The position numbers and the translations under genes are program-made. The notes under the pieces are model-generated. The model was not told the DNA's origin, did not search any database, and saw only the letters and a list, made by a program, of their open reading frames with translations. A DNA stretch of 41,564 bases from Paenibacillus sp. OV219 (GTDB lineage: Bacteria; Bacillota; Bacilli; Paenibacillales; Paenibacillaceae): assembly GCF_900110075.1 (NCBI RefSeq), contig NZ_FOCJ01000019.1, positions 1-41,564 of the forward strand, written 5' to 3'. Positions 15,430 through 24,970 of this stretch are shown here, piece by piece; within the stretch, counting starts at the first letter, position 1, and every line of letters begins with the position of its first letter.

Positions 15430-17043
15430 ATGCAAAGAGCAGTCCGAATGTCAAAGCTTGGCCTTGTCTGTACGATCATTCTGCTCGTCTTCAGCATGCT
15501 CGCGGCAGCATGCGGCAGCAATTCAAACAACAATAATAATGCGGGCACATCGGGCAATGCAGCGAAGAATGACTCAGGAGGGACGGCTAACACGAGTACG
15601 GATACATCCAACAACGCGGCAGCAGATAATTCAGCTACAGAGACGAATACATCGGCTGATCTCCCTGAAGTGAAGCTGACTTGGTATTTCCCGGGAAACT
15701 GGCCTCAACCGGAGCAGGATAAGGTATTCGCTGAAGTGAACAAGGTCATCAAATCGAAGATCAATGCAACAGTCGATTTCAAAGCGATTCCGTTCGGCGA
15801 TTATGACCAGAAGATGCAAGTTGTTATTGCTTCCGGCGAGCCTTATGACATCACCTTCACAGCAGGCTGGATTAACAACTACACGCAGAATGTAGCGAAG
15901 GGAGCTTTCCTCCCTCTCGACGACCTGCTTGCCAAATATGCGCCGCAAACCTCTGCTTCGATGCCTGCATCCTTCTGGGATGCCACGAAGATTAAAGGTC
16001 AAATCTACGGCTTCGTGAACCAGCAAATCTCCGCGCGTACGCCTGCTGTCGCCGTACCACAGTCGCTTATCGACAAGTACGGCCTCGATATGAATGCCAT
16101 TAGCGCCAAAATCGGTCCGGATACGCTGAACCTGCTCGAGCCATTCATTCAAGCGGTGAAGAAGGACAATCCGCAGAAGTTTCCAGTTGTCGGCATCGAC
16201 CCGGACTTCTTCAACGTCGAAGCGATCGTCGGCATTAATGTCCCTGGCGTCGTCGCTTTCAACGATGATTCGCTCACCGTTGTGAATCAGTTCGAATCGG
16301 ACGGCTTCAAGACGTTCCTTGCTACACTGCGCGACTGGAATGCGAAGGGCTATATGAATTCCAAAGAACGTCTCTCCAAGAAAACCGACGATTGGACCGA
16401 CGGTAAAGCAGGCAAGTTCATCTTCAACATCGGCGGCGCCTTCAAACCAGGCGGTGCGAACCTCGACTCTGCTCTCGGCGGCGAGCCTTACGCTGAAGTT
16501 CCGGCAGGCACGGCCCACTTAACGACTGGCGGTATTACGGCAACAATGATGGCGATCAACCGCAACTCCAAAAATCCGGAACGGGCGATGATGCTGCTTG
16601 AGCTGCTCAATACAGACAAAGATCTGTACAATCTGCTCAACTTCGGCATTAAAGACGAGCATTACAAAATCGACTCTGACGGCTTAATGATTCCAGGCGA
16701 CAACCAGCAAGGCTATAATCCGCAGGTACCATGGATGTTCGCATCGAACTTCCTCGCTAACGTTGAGAAAGGGATGCCTGCTGATGTTTGGGATCAGACG
16801 AAGAAAGTGAACGCTGATGCGCTGCCTTCCAAGCTGCTCGGCTTCACCTTCGACGCTGAACCAGTCAAAGGGGAGATCGCGAAAGCAACAGCGGTATGGG
16901 ATGAATACTCGCGTGCGATCAGCCTCGGCGTCACTTCAGAGGAGAAGTATAACGAGTTTCTATCGAAGATGAAGTCCGCTGGTGCGGATAAGATTATTGC
17001 GGAAATGCAGAAGCAAATTAATGATTGGAAGGCTAGCAAGTAA
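15430..17043 (+). CDS. extracellular sugar-binding lipoprotein of the ABC importer
   Basis: A 537-aa solute-binding protein. The signal peptide ends in a lipobox (SMLAAACGS) with the lipid-bearing Cys, followed by an Asn/Ser/Thr-rich tether (about 30-70). The body is the family 1 extracellular binding fold and the C-terminus (ADKIIAEMQKQINDWKA) matches the DUF3502 tail of LplA-like binding proteins. GGGAGG precedes ATG 15430; an upstream frame extension of 18 residues lacks a ribosome site. Last gene of the importer operon, 84 nt after the second permease, followed by a terminator. Confidence 0.92.
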   Translation: MQRAVRMSKLGLVCTIILLVFSMLAAACGSNSNNNNNAGTSGNAAKNDSGGTANTSTDTSNNAAADNSATETNTSADLPEVKLTWYFPGNWPQPEQDKVFAEVNKVIKSKINATVDFKAIPFGDYDQKMQVVIASGEPYDITFTAGWINNYTQNVAKGAFLPLDDLLAKYAPQTSASMPASFWDATKIKGQIYGFVNQQISARTPAVAVPQSLIDKYGLDMNAISAKIGPDTLNLLEPFIQAVKKDNPQKFPVVGIDPDFFNVEAIVGINVPGVVAFNDDSLTVVNQFESDGFKTFLATLRDWNAKGYMNSKERLSKKTDDWTDGKAGKFIFNIGGAFKPGGANLDSALGGEPYAEVPAGTAHLTTGGITATMMAINRNSKNPERAMMLLELLNTDKDLYNLLNFGIKDEHYKIDSDGLMIPGDNQQGYNPQVPWMFASNFLANVEKGMPADVWDQTKKVNADALPSKLLGFTFDAEPVKGEIAKATAVWDEYSRAISLGVTSEEKYNEFLSKMKSAGADKIIAEMQKQINDWKASK

Positions 17044-17062
17044 ACGGGCAATTGTAAAAGAA

Positions 17063-17110
17063 AGAAGCTCCTGTACGAGGAATGTATCCTTCGTATAGGA
17101 GCTTCTTTCG
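17063..17110. terminator. bidirectional terminator after the ABC importer
   Basis: AAAGAAGCTCCT and AGGAGCTTCTTTC form a long stem, with T-rich flanks on both strands. It also closes the convergent SLH/protease operon. Confidence 0.85.
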
Positions 17111-17120
17111 TTCGTTTCGT

Positions 17121-18815
17121 TTAGTTGATTAAGTGCGCTTTCTGTAGGAGCGCATACAGCACCATCGCCGCCGCTTCACGTGTCGTTGCCCCACTTGGGT
17201 TAAACATTTGCTGCCCCGCTACGATTTGGCCTTTCATTAAGCCACTTTCGGTAACGGCCAGGATGCTCGCCTCGGCAAAACCGGCGAAGCTCTGTGCGTC
17301 ACCGTAGGTGACATGCTTCGGCCCTTCAATGCCAGTGACATCGAGCAGCTTCAGCACCTTGGACAGGATCACCGCCAGCTCTTGGCGGGAGATATCGGCG
17401 TTCGGATGGAAGCTACCATCTCCATAGCCGTTCACAAGCCCAGCTTCTTGGACCGCTGCCACATCTTTCGCATACCAAGCCGTCGACGGTACATCGTGGA
17501 ACGGAGCTTGCCCGGTTGGCGTAAGGCCAAGCGCACGAACGAGCATCGCTGCGAATTCTGCTCGCGTGACATGCTTCTTCGGTGAAAAGCTTGTCGCGGA
17601 AGTGCCATTCAGCAAAAACTTGCTTGCAAGCGTCTGAATCTGATTGTTCGCATACGAGGTGCCGATATCATTGAATGCCACCTTGTGAGATGCGGCTGCG
17701 TAAACAGAGAAGCCCGGCCGGTTCACGACTACTGTATACGTGCCGTCTGAATTGTGCGTGAATGTCGCGGGTACAGGCTCGACCTCACCATTTTCCAAGT
17801 ACAGCACTCCTGCGGAGGCCGGGTTCAAGTCCCCGCTGACGATGAAGGAGCGTTTAACGAAATCCTGACCTTGCAAAGTGATCGGAACAGATTGTGAGCC
17901 AGTGACAACGAACACTTCGAAGGAGACAGGCGTCCCGATGACCGTTATCCCTGCATCTGCAATCATAAACGTGGAGTTCGACTCACTAGCTTCTTTCAAG
18001 ACGATCTTGAGACTTGATCCAGCCGGGACCTGTTTTAATACCGAAACAGGAAGAGCGAGTGATGCTCCTTGTGTGCTGACGACAATCGTAGTCGCTTCAT
18101 TCGCACCTTGAAGCGCCTGTAGCTGAGAAGGCGAAAGCATAAATTGAGCTTGCTGCCCCTCTGTTGTTGACTTCGAGATCACGATAGCAACCGGAGACTG
18201 ACCTGCGCCCGTAATCGCGTCTGTCAGATCCTTATCTTCGATCGTAACGGTAACCGTGTTCCCATCGACCTTACTCTCCGGCGAGATCAGCACTTGAGCT
18301 TGGCCCTGGTTGATGACGCCAGGAATTGAGGTAATTGCAGAACCTGGCTGCTCTGTACTTCCAGAGCCGCCAGTTTCACCGCTCGTGCCGCCGCTTGTAC
18401 CGCCACCTCCACCGCCACCTCCACCGCCTCCGGCTCCGCTACCGCCGGTATTAGCAAGGACCTTAAACTGATCCGTCGCCACGTCGGTTCCTTGCCCCAC
18501 AACAACGGTATAGGTTCCGAGCGCTGCTGAGCTTAACAACGTGATTGCCTTAGAGAAGCGAGCATTCGTAACCGCCAGATCATCCAAGTATAGAACCGTA
18601 TCATCAGGTGCGATAATCTTGACCACTACGTCCGCATAGCTTGAAGTGCCCGCGATTGTAATCGACTCGCCGACATGCTTATTCGTAATATCCACTAAAG
18701 TCAATTGAGGGTCGACAGGTGCCGGTATGACATTAGGAAGTGATTGTGCCGAAAGGGGGGCAGCGCTAGTAAGAAGCGCTGCGCCCGCTATTAAAGCGAT
18801 CAGTTTCTTTCTCAA
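17121..18815 (-). CDS. S-layer homology (SLH) domain protein
   Basis: A 564-aa secreted protein. An N-terminal signal peptide (LIALIAGAALLTSAAPLSAQ) is followed by an Ig-like part (about 25-120), a glycine-rich linker (an 11-Gly run around residue 133) and another beta-rich part. Three SLH domains lie at the C-terminus (about 377-560; for example AFHDVPSTAWYAKDVAAVQE and GYGDGSFHPNADISRQELAV), which bind pyruvylated cell-wall polymer. The start is TTG with GAGG 9-12 nt upstream. It begins 20 nt after the subtilisin-like protease stop, so the two form an operon. It may be a surface anchor or co-secreted partner of the protease. Confidence 0.9.
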   Translation of the reverse strand: MRKKLIALIAGAALLTSAAPLSAQSLPNVIPAPVDPQLTLVDITNKHVGESITIAGTSSYADVVVKIIAPDDTVLYLDDLAVTNARFSKAITLLSSAALGTYTVVVGQGTDVATDQFKVLANTGGSGAGGGGGGGGGGGTSGGTSGETGGSGSTEQPGSAITSIPGVINQGQAQVLISPESKVDGNTVTVTIEDKDLTDAITGAGQSPVAIVISKSTTEGQQAQFMLSPSQLQALQGANEATTIVVSTQGASLALPVSVLKQVPAGSSLKIVLKEASESNSTFMIADAGITVIGTPVSFEVFVVTGSQSVPITLQGQDFVKRSFIVSGDLNPASAGVLYLENGEVEPVPATFTHNSDGTYTVVVNRPGFSVYAAASHKVAFNDIGTSYANNQIQTLASKFLLNGTSATSFSPKKHVTRAEFAAMLVRALGLTPTGQAPFHDVPSTAWYAKDVAAVQEAGLVNGYGDGSFHPNADISRQELAVILSKVLKLLDVTGIEGPKHVTYGDAQSFAGFAEASILAVTESGLMKGQIVAGQQMFNPSGATTREAAAMVLYALLQKAHLIN

Positions 18816-18835
18816 GTATCTCTACCTCGCTCTCC

Positions 18836-21800
18836 TTAGCCTTCCTGCTGATGCAGCTCTAACGTATTGCTCAAAAAGACAGGTACATTGCTGCTCGAAT
18901 TATCAACTTCATCCACCACAAACACCTTCACCCAATATTGCGCACCGGAGACTTGGAATTGTGCAGTGAGATGGCTCGTGCCTGGCTCGCTCTTCGAGAT
19001 GGCAATCATGCTGACCGGACTGTCACCCTTCATGAGCTGGAAGACGACAAATGCGCTGCTTTCCACAATATTGCCGCTCGGATTCTTAGCAACATCAACG
19101 CTGGCAACTAGCCCGCTCGATTTCGTAAGTGTTCCAGCTTGTACAATAAGCGGCCTTTCGGCCGGAGGGAACAACTGCACAGGGACGGTCACACTAGCCG
19201 CCATCGATGGATTGTTGCTGGAAGAGATACGAACAGTCAGATTAACCGTTATACTGCCATCTGCCGGGATACCCTCTAAGGACTCCAGAATACCGGAAGC
19301 GCTGATGTAATCTTGGTTATCCGAGCCTGTTACTTGATATACAATTCCTGGTGTATTTGGCAGTGTAAGAACAGCCACACCGAGTAGCGAGGTATTCGTA
19401 ATACTCGGCACAAAGTGATCCTTCGCTTGCTGTACGATTTGGTCAACGAGTGGATCGGAGACAGCGAACGGTTTATAAGCGGAATAAAGTTCAGTTGTTA
19501 GATCAAAATTGCTGTCAAGTCCCGCCGCCAGTACCTCGATCTTGTATGTCCCAGGGGTTAGATGCTTCACAACAGGATTGCCATCGCCATCCACATTATC
19601 ATCCGTATAGCTGCCGTCAATCGTGATCATCTTGGTACCCGGAGCAATTGGCTTGAGATTACCGTTGCCATCTAATTCACCAAGAACGCTTATGTTCCCG
19701 ATGTATTGATCATCAAGGCCGTACACATTGATTTCCATATAGTTCACATCAGTGGCAGTCAAATCAAAGGAAAGGTCTGTCGAGTCTTCCACTTCGTCAC
19801 CGTCTGGCGAGATAATCGTATTCGATAATTGCAAATTTTGAATGCCAAAGCCTGTAGCTTCCTGCTCCGTACCAACATGAACCGAGAACGGAATATGAAG
19901 CGTCGGGTTACCGTCACTTTCAAGGCGAACCTCCCCTTCATAGACGCCCGGAGCTGCCGTAGCAGTTGGTTTAACCTGCAGTGCAAATTGTTCTACAGAG
20001 TGTCCTTCTGCCGTGATCGTGCCGTTATCCAGCAGGAGGAATTGTCTCTGAATATCGTCGACATTCGGAGTTGCAGTGGGATTGGACGGATCAGAAGTAA
20101 CGTTTGGATGCATCACGATAGAGGCTGTATATGTGACTTCAGTGTCGCCCGTATTTTTCAGTTGCAGGAACTCCAGCTTCGCATCCTCCCCTGGCGCCAT
20201 AAGCCCGAAGCTCGCATTGTCGTTATAATTCGTCACTTGCTGCGGCTGCAGGTTTTTATCCAAAATCGTAAGCGGATCAATCGTCTGCAGCAGCGCATCC
20301 GTCTGAATCGCATTCACGACATTGGCACGTCCCGCCCCCTGCGAGTAGACATCATATCGCACGCCATTCTCATCCAAAATTTCATCAGCGGTATTCGCCA
20401 GTGCTGCACGAATATCGAAAGGCGTCCAATTCGGATGCGCCTGCTTAATAAGCAACGCAAGACCCGCGACATGCGGTGTTGCCATCGAAGTACCAGAAAT
20501 TCGGTTGTAGGCTTGGTCATAAGAAGCTGTCGGATCAAATTTCTTGTACGCTGGCCATGTCGACATAATGTTGACGCCTGGCGCTACAACGTCCGGCTTA
20601 ATGCCAAAGCTGCCATCGGATGCTGGGCCGCGAGACGAGAAGTCTGCCATATGATCGCCCGGAATGACTGTCTGCGGATAGTCGGGACCGAATGTAAAAG
20701 TCAGCTGAGTCTCTGGATTAGCTTCTACTGCTCTAGCCAGCGCTCGCCCAGCTTGTCCTTCCATGTCAAAGCTCGGTATGAAGTCATAGCTATCGCCGAG
20801 ATAGACATCAATTGCTCCGTCTCTGCCAGGGATGGAGTCGGATAAATCCGGAATCGCACTTTCACCCGTGCCAATAGAAACGCCATTGAAGATAACAGCC
20901 GCTTTCGCGCCTGCATGCTTCGCATTTGCGATTTTATCTACGAAAGCAAGGTCTCCTCGAGAGATAAAGGCAATCTTACCTGTTAAGTCTTTGCCTTCAA
21001 AATCAGACTCTTTACCGATGCCAACATATACGCCTTCAATCGGCTCTGATCCGATTAAGTCGGCAAACTTACTGTCTTGGCCGACGGACCAGCCCATTAC
21101 ATGCAAAGGATACGAAAGCTCGGAGTCAAATGAACTTGTTACGGTTGCTGTGTAATGCTTCTCGGTGCTGGTGACAGCTCCAACCGAAATGGCGAGCTGC
21201 GAAGATGCGGGCGAGCCCATGGAGTAGTAGTAGTGGCCATCAGCGGCTGCATTCCCGTTGGCAATAACAGCTGTTACACCTGCGAGTACCGCATTATTGA
21301 TTGCGATTGCATCTGGAGAGTTAGGATCTTTATCGGAGTCGGAGCCAAGCGATAAGTTGATAACGTCCATGCCGTCCTTCACGGCATGCTCGATACCGTC
21401 GATGACTTGAGCGGAGGAGCCGGAAGCTTGGCCTGTCGCCGGATCATAGCCAAGCACCTTATAAACATGGAGCTCTGACTTGTAGGCAATCCCCTTCTGT
21501 ACAATGTCGGATGTCGGATTAGAGGCGCTGCCGGCAATTGTGCCCGATACGTGAGTACCGTGGCTGGTTCCAGCATGATCATCGGTTGGCCCTTCTTCGT
21601 ACGGATCATCATCATTGAAATAAGAGTCATGCCCACCTACATAGTTCCTAGCCAAATCCGGATGCAAGTAATCGACACCGGTATCGATAACGCCAACCTT
21701 CATCCCGCTGCCGGTATAGCCCATCGCCCATGCTTGATCCACACCGACTTGAGCAATCGGGTCGATCTCGAAATTGAGCGGATTGCTAGCATCAGCTTCA

Positions 21801-22324
21801 AGATCAGGAATGGCGTGATAAGTACGGTTTTCATAGACGGAAACAACACCTGGAATTTGAGCAAGCGCGGAAATTTTGTTCGCTGGAATCGACACTTCCA
21901 TGCCGTTCAGCACCGTGTTGAACTGATAATTGACGGTGAGGTTAATGCCTTTCGCTCTTGCGGCGTTAAGAACTGTTGACTGTTGTGTACTAATGGAGGA
22001 TTCGGTCGATTCTGCGGTAAATGCGCGATTACCTTGGCTTGCAGCGAACCGTCCGACGGAGGTCGGCTGTGCGCTCAGCTGAACGATGACTTTCACTGTT
22101 GCACTTGAGGATAAATTCAATTTCGGAGAAATAAAGGCAGGCTTTAAAGCTTGGCTAGACAAGGACTGTGATTGCAGCTTCGGATGCAGCTGTGCGGCGA
22201 TGTGCTTGTTCCCCACAGCGCCTAATGTGCTTGCTGCGCTGGCCGTGCCATGCAGCGGCGTCAAGGCAAGTGTGAGCGCAGCGGTCAAGGCGAGAGTTGC
22301 CGCTTGTTTCAACGTCTTCTTCAA
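18836..22324 (-). CDS. S8 family serine peptidase (subtilisin, Vpr-like, large)
   Basis: A 1162-aa secreted protease. Order: signal peptide (LALTAALTLALTPLHGTASA), I9-type propeptide inhibitor (about 75-165), then the catalytic domain with Asp in VGVIDTGVDYLHPD (about 214), His in SHGTHVSGTIAG (about 255) and Ser in GTSMATPHVAG (about 613). A protease-associated (PA) insert lies between (about 390-520), and the C-terminal part holds Fn3/Ig-like and FlgD-like segments. The TTG at 22324 has GAGGAG 9 nt upstream; the ATG at 22333 abuts that site, and the longer upstream frame has no ribosome site. First gene of an operon with the SLH protein. Confidence 0.93.
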   Translation of the reverse strand: MKKTLKQAATLALTAALTLALTPLHGTASAASTLGAVGNKHIAAQLHPKLQSQSLSSQALKPAFISPKLNLSSSATVKVIVQLSAQPTSVGRFAASQGNRAFTAESTESSISTQQSTVLNAARAKGINLTVNYQFNTVLNGMEVSIPANKISALAQIPGVVSVYENRTYHAIPDLEADASNPLNFEIDPIAQVGVDQAWAMGYTGSGMKVGVIDTGVDYLHPDLARNYVGGHDSYFNDDDPYEEGPTDDHAGTSHGTHVSGTIAGSASNPTSDIVQKGIAYKSELHVYKVLGYDPATGQASGSSAQVIDGIEHAVKDGMDVINLSLGSDSDKDPNSPDAIAINNAVLAGVTAVIANGNAAADGHYYYSMGSPASSQLAISVGAVTSTEKHYTATVTSSFDSELSYPLHVMGWSVGQDSKFADLIGSEPIEGVYVGIGKESDFEGKDLTGKIAFISRGDLAFVDKIANAKHAGAKAAVIFNGVSIGTGESAIPDLSDSIPGRDGAIDVYLGDSYDFIPSFDMEGQAGRALARAVEANPETQLTFTFGPDYPQTVIPGDHMADFSSRGPASDGSFGIKPDVVAPGVNIMSTWPAYKKFDPTASYDQAYNRISGTSMATPHVAGLALLIKQAHPNWTPFDIRAALANTADEILDENGVRYDVYSQGAGRANVVNAIQTDALLQTIDPLTILDKNLQPQQVTNYNDNASFGLMAPGEDAKLEFLQLKNTGDTEVTYTASIVMHPNVTSDPSNPTATPNVDDIQRQFLLLDNGTITAEGHSVEQFALQVKPTATAAPGVYEGEVRLESDGNPTLHIPFSVHVGTEQEATGFGIQNLQLSNTIISPDGDEVEDSTDLSFDLTATDVNYMEINVYGLDDQYIGNISVLGELDGNGNLKPIAPGTKMITIDGSYTDDNVDGDGNPVVKHLTPGTYKIEVLAAGLDSNFDLTTELYSAYKPFAVSDPLVDQIVQQAKDHFVPSITNTSLLGVAVLTLPNTPGIVYQVTGSDNQDYISASGILESLEGIPADGSITVNLTVRISSSNNPSMAASVTVPVQLFPPAERPLIVQAGTLTKSSGLVASVDVAKNPSGNIVESSAFVVFQLMKGDSPVSMIAISKSEPGTSHLTAQFQVSGAQYWVKVFVVDEVDNSSSNVPVFLSNTLELHQQEG

Positions 22325-22540
22325 TACTTCCATCTCCTCATTCTTTAAAATTAACAAAGAATTCCGTGATGAAGACCATGATGTCAGAGGCGCTGCTTGT
22401 CCTGCCCATATGCGGTTGTAAAAGTCTCTAGTTGCTAGTGCAGATAACATAGCATTTTCCCACAGCTTCTTCTATAGCTTTCCGGTAAAGTTTCGCTAAA
22501 AAATTAAACTTATCTCTCAAATCCTGCATGCAGCACAAAA

Positions 22541-22571
22541 AACCTTGAATGGTGTCGAACCAATCAAGGTT
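22541..22571 (-). terminator. terminator of the kdp operon
   Basis: AACCTTGA (22541-22548) pairs with TCAAGGTT (22564-22571). On the minus strand it is followed by TTTTTTG. It closes the kdp operon after kdpE. Confidence 0.8.
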
Positions 22572-22591
22572 ACTATGTCACGTCCCGCGTC

Positions 22592-23296
22592 CTAGTCCTG
22601 CAGCATAAACCGATACCCAATCCCCGGCTCCGTCTCGATAAACTTCGGCCGCGTCGGATCCTCCTCCAGCTTCTTGCGGAGATGACCAATGTAGATGCGC
22701 AGGTAGTGGCTGTCGGATTCATGATGATGGCCGCCCCATACCTGCTGGAGCAGCTGACGCTGGGTCATCACTTTGCCAGCGTTTGATGCGAGCACCTTGA
22801 GCAGGTCGTACTCGGTAGGTGTCAGCTTGACCCGATTACCATCCAGCTCGACGAGCCGCTGCGCCAAATCGAGCTTTAAACCGCCGAACTGAAGAATCGG
22901 CTCATTCGCCGAGCTAGCCACATGCCGAAGCGCCACGCGAATGCGGGCGAGTAGCTCGCCCATACCGAACGGCTTCGTCATGTAATCGTCCGCGCCGCTG
23001 TCGAGCGCTGCGATTTTGTCGTCTTCCCGCTCCTTCGCCGTCAGCACGATGATCGGAACACGCGACCATTCACGCACCCGCCGCAGCACGTCCATGCCGG
23101 ATATATCCGGCAGCCCCAGATCCAGCACAATAAGATCAGGATGAACGATGCTCGCCTGATAGACGCCTGTCTCCCCATTCACCGCTTCATGCACCTCGAA
23201 GTGATGCGCCTGCAGCGTCACCCGAAGCAGCTTCACAATTTGCGGTTCGTCATCAATGACTAAGATGCGCGCTCCGCTTCCGCCTGCCGCTGTCAT
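22592..23296 (-). CDS. kdpE: KdpE, response regulator of potassium transport
   Basis: A 234-aa OmpR-family response regulator. The receiver domain has acidic residues in LVIDDE, phosphoacceptor Asp in LIVLDLGLPD, Thr in IVLTAK and Lys in MTKPFGMGEL. The C-terminal winged helix spans residues about 130-234 (LTPTEYDLLKVLASNAG, then YLRIYIGHLRKKLE). It would activate kdpFABC when potassium is low or osmolarity high. The start overlaps the kinase stop (ATGA), showing translational coupling; a polypurine microsatellite supplies the upstream GGAGG. Last gene of the operon. Confidence 0.95.
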   Translation of the reverse strand: MTAAGGSGARILVIDDEPQIVKLLRVTLQAHHFEVHEAVNGETGVYQASIVHPDLIVLDLGLPDISGMDVLRRVREWSRVPIIVLTAKEREDDKIAALDSGADDYMTKPFGMGELLARIRVALRHVASSANEPILQFGGLKLDLAQRLVELDGNRVKLTPTEYDLLKVLASNAGKVMTQRQLLQQVWGGHHHESDSHYLRIYIGHLRKKLEEDPTRPKFIETEPGIGYRFMLQD

Positions 23297-24936
23297 ACGC
23301 GTTCACCGCCTCCTCCTCCTCCTTCTTCTTCTTCTTCTTCTTCTACTTCTTCAGCCGTTACATAATGAATCGTCTGCCGATCCCCTATCGGAAGAGCGAT
23401 GCGAATAACAGCGCCTCGACCGTTCGCTTGACTCGGTTCCGCGGCGGTAATCGTGCCACCATGCGCTTCCACAATACCTTTGCAGATCGCAAGCCCGAGC
23501 CCCGTTCCGGTCACATGACTCGTCGCACTGCCGCGGTAGAATTTCTCGAATATCAGCTCCCGCTCGCCCTCCGCGATACCAGACCCCTCATCAGCCACAT
23601 TAATGATTACCTGCTGGCACGCCGCATCCTCATGCACCGCAACCACGATCTCGCTGCCATCAGGCGAGTATTTAATTGCATTGCTTAACACATTCACAAG
23701 CACCTGCTCAAGCAGCACCTCGTCCCCGGCAAAATAAGGCACGCGCTCCGGCAGATGAACAAGAATATGCCGCTGCTGCTGATAGCCCTTCACTTGCGCC
23801 AGCACAACGCCGAGCATATCTTCAATATCGCAAAGGCTCGAGCGCAGACGCAGCATGCCGCTCTCCAGCTTCACCATGCCGAGCAGATTCGTCACGAGCC
23901 GATTCATCCGCAGCGAGCCTTCGCGAATCGTAGCCAGCAGCTCTAGCCGATCTGCGGAGCTAAAGATCTGCTCCCCTTCAATGAGCCCCGTCGCGGAGCC
24001 AATGATCGTGGCAAGCGGCGTGCGCAGCTCATGCGACACCGAGTCGAGCAGAGCGGTCCGCAGCCGCTCCGACTCCGCAGTCAAATGCGCTAGCTTCGCT
24101 TCCTCGCCAAGCTTCACGCGGGCGATCGCGGTAGCCGTCAGGCTGCCGAACGCCTCAAGCAATCTTTTATTTTCCGCTGTGAATATCGCTTCCTGCTCGT
24201 TCTGTCCTAAGACTGCAAGCACGCCATACATCCGCTCCTCGGTACGAAGAGGTACATACAGCCCTGAATATTCCCGCAATGTGCCGGAGCCTTTGCCTGC
24301 CATCTCGCCATGCCCAAACACCCATCGCGCGATGACCATCTCGGACTCCCCGCTCCCCCATTCGGATGTACTCGAAGAGGTCGCCGTCAAGTGCAGCTCC
24401 CGCTCCCCACTGCCGCCAGGCAGATAGATCGCCACCTGCGCTGCATCCAGCGTCACCGACACTTGCTTGCACACATTCTCTAGCAGCGTCTGCAAATCCG
24501 ATATCGCCGTCATCTGCCGGCTGAGCGTATACAGCGATGCCGTATGCGCTTCGCGCTGCCTTGCGTAACGAAGCTGCTGCTTCAGTCTCGCCGCGAGCGT
24601 CGCGGTCAGTGCCGCAACCGCTAAATAAACGAAGAAAGAGAATAAGTACCGCAAATCATCCACAGAGAAGCTGAAGAAGGGCGGCACGAAGAAGAAATCG
24701 AACGCCATGACGCTTATGGCTGCCGTATAGAATGAAGGCCCGATTCCCCAATAAACGGCGCTGAACAGCACCGGAAACAAGTACAGCAACACAATATTGA
24801 CTCGGTCATAACCGAGCCCCACCGCATGCAGCATCGCAGTAAGCAGCACAACGACAACCGTAACAACCGCATACGGCATCCATGGCAGCACGCCATGCGC
24901 TCCATGACCTTTTGCTCGCGCTGCTTCCATTCTCAT
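23293..24936 (-). CDS. kdpD: KdpD-type sensor histidine kinase, kinase half
   Basis: A 547-aa membrane kinase lacking the KdpD and USP domains of ordinary KdpD (about 890 aa). It has DUF4118 with four membrane segments (about residues 22-117), a GAF region (about 135-285), HisKA with the phosphorylated His in SVSHELRTPLATIIG (about residue 302) and a HATPase (NVLSNAIKYSPDGSE, VADEGSGIAEGE, GTGLGLAICKGIVEAHGG). The start is uncertain: ATG 24936 has GGGGTG 9 nt upstream, while an overlapping TTG at 24993 and ATG 24966 are also in frame. The C-terminus is a microsatellite-coded E/G tail. The preceding gene encodes the missing sensor domains, so the two probably form a complex. Confidence 0.9.
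   Translation of the reverse strand: MRMEAARAKGHGAHGVLPWMPYAVVTVVVVLLTAMLHAVGLGYDRVNIVLLYLFPVLFSAVYWGIGPSFYTAAISVMAFDFFFVPPFFSFSVDDLRYLFSFFVYLAVAALTATLAARLKQQLRYARQREAHTASLYTLSRQMTAISDLQTLLENVCKQVSVTLDAAQVAIYLPGGSGERELHLTATSSSTSEWGSGESEMVIARWVFGHGEMAGKGSGTLREYSGLYVPLRTEERMYGVLAVLGQNEQEAIFTAENKRLLEAFGSLTATAIARVKLGEEAKLAHLTAESERLRTALLDSVSHELRTPLATIIGSATGLIEGEQIFSSADRLELLATIREGSLRMNRLVTNLLGMVKLESGMLRLRSSLCDIEDMLGVVLAQVKGYQQQRHILVHLPERVPYFAGDEVLLEQVLVNVLSNAIKYSPDGSEIVVAVHEDAACQQVIINVADEGSGIAEGERELIFEKFYRGSATSHVTGTGLGLAICKGIVEAHGGTITAAEPSQANGRGAVIRIALPIGDRQTIHYVTAEEVEEEEEEEGGGGGGERV
23308..23355. repeat. trinucleotide microsatellite at the end of the kinase gene
   Basis: About five CCT units followed by about six CTT units on the + strand, read on the minus strand as GAA/GGA repeats. 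It encodes an acidic then glycine run (V-E-E-... G-G-G) at the kinase C-terminus. The minus-strand GGAGG run lies shortly before the kdpE start. Length change in 3-nt steps would keep the frame. Confidence 0.85.
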
Positions 24937-24970
24937 CACATCCCACACCCCAGCTATACCATCCATTCTA

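Noticed and set aside
15631..16518. 295-aa frame on the - strand
   Set aside because: Antisense to the sugar-binding lipoprotein, which is supported by a signal peptide and family tail.
19829..20845. 338-aa frame on the + strand
   Set aside because: Antisense to the protease gene; rich in Arg/Cys as expected of a shadow frame.
22333..22450. Longer N-terminal start for the protease
   Set aside because: The extra residues have no signal-peptide character and no ribosome site; GAGGAG supports the TTG at 22324.
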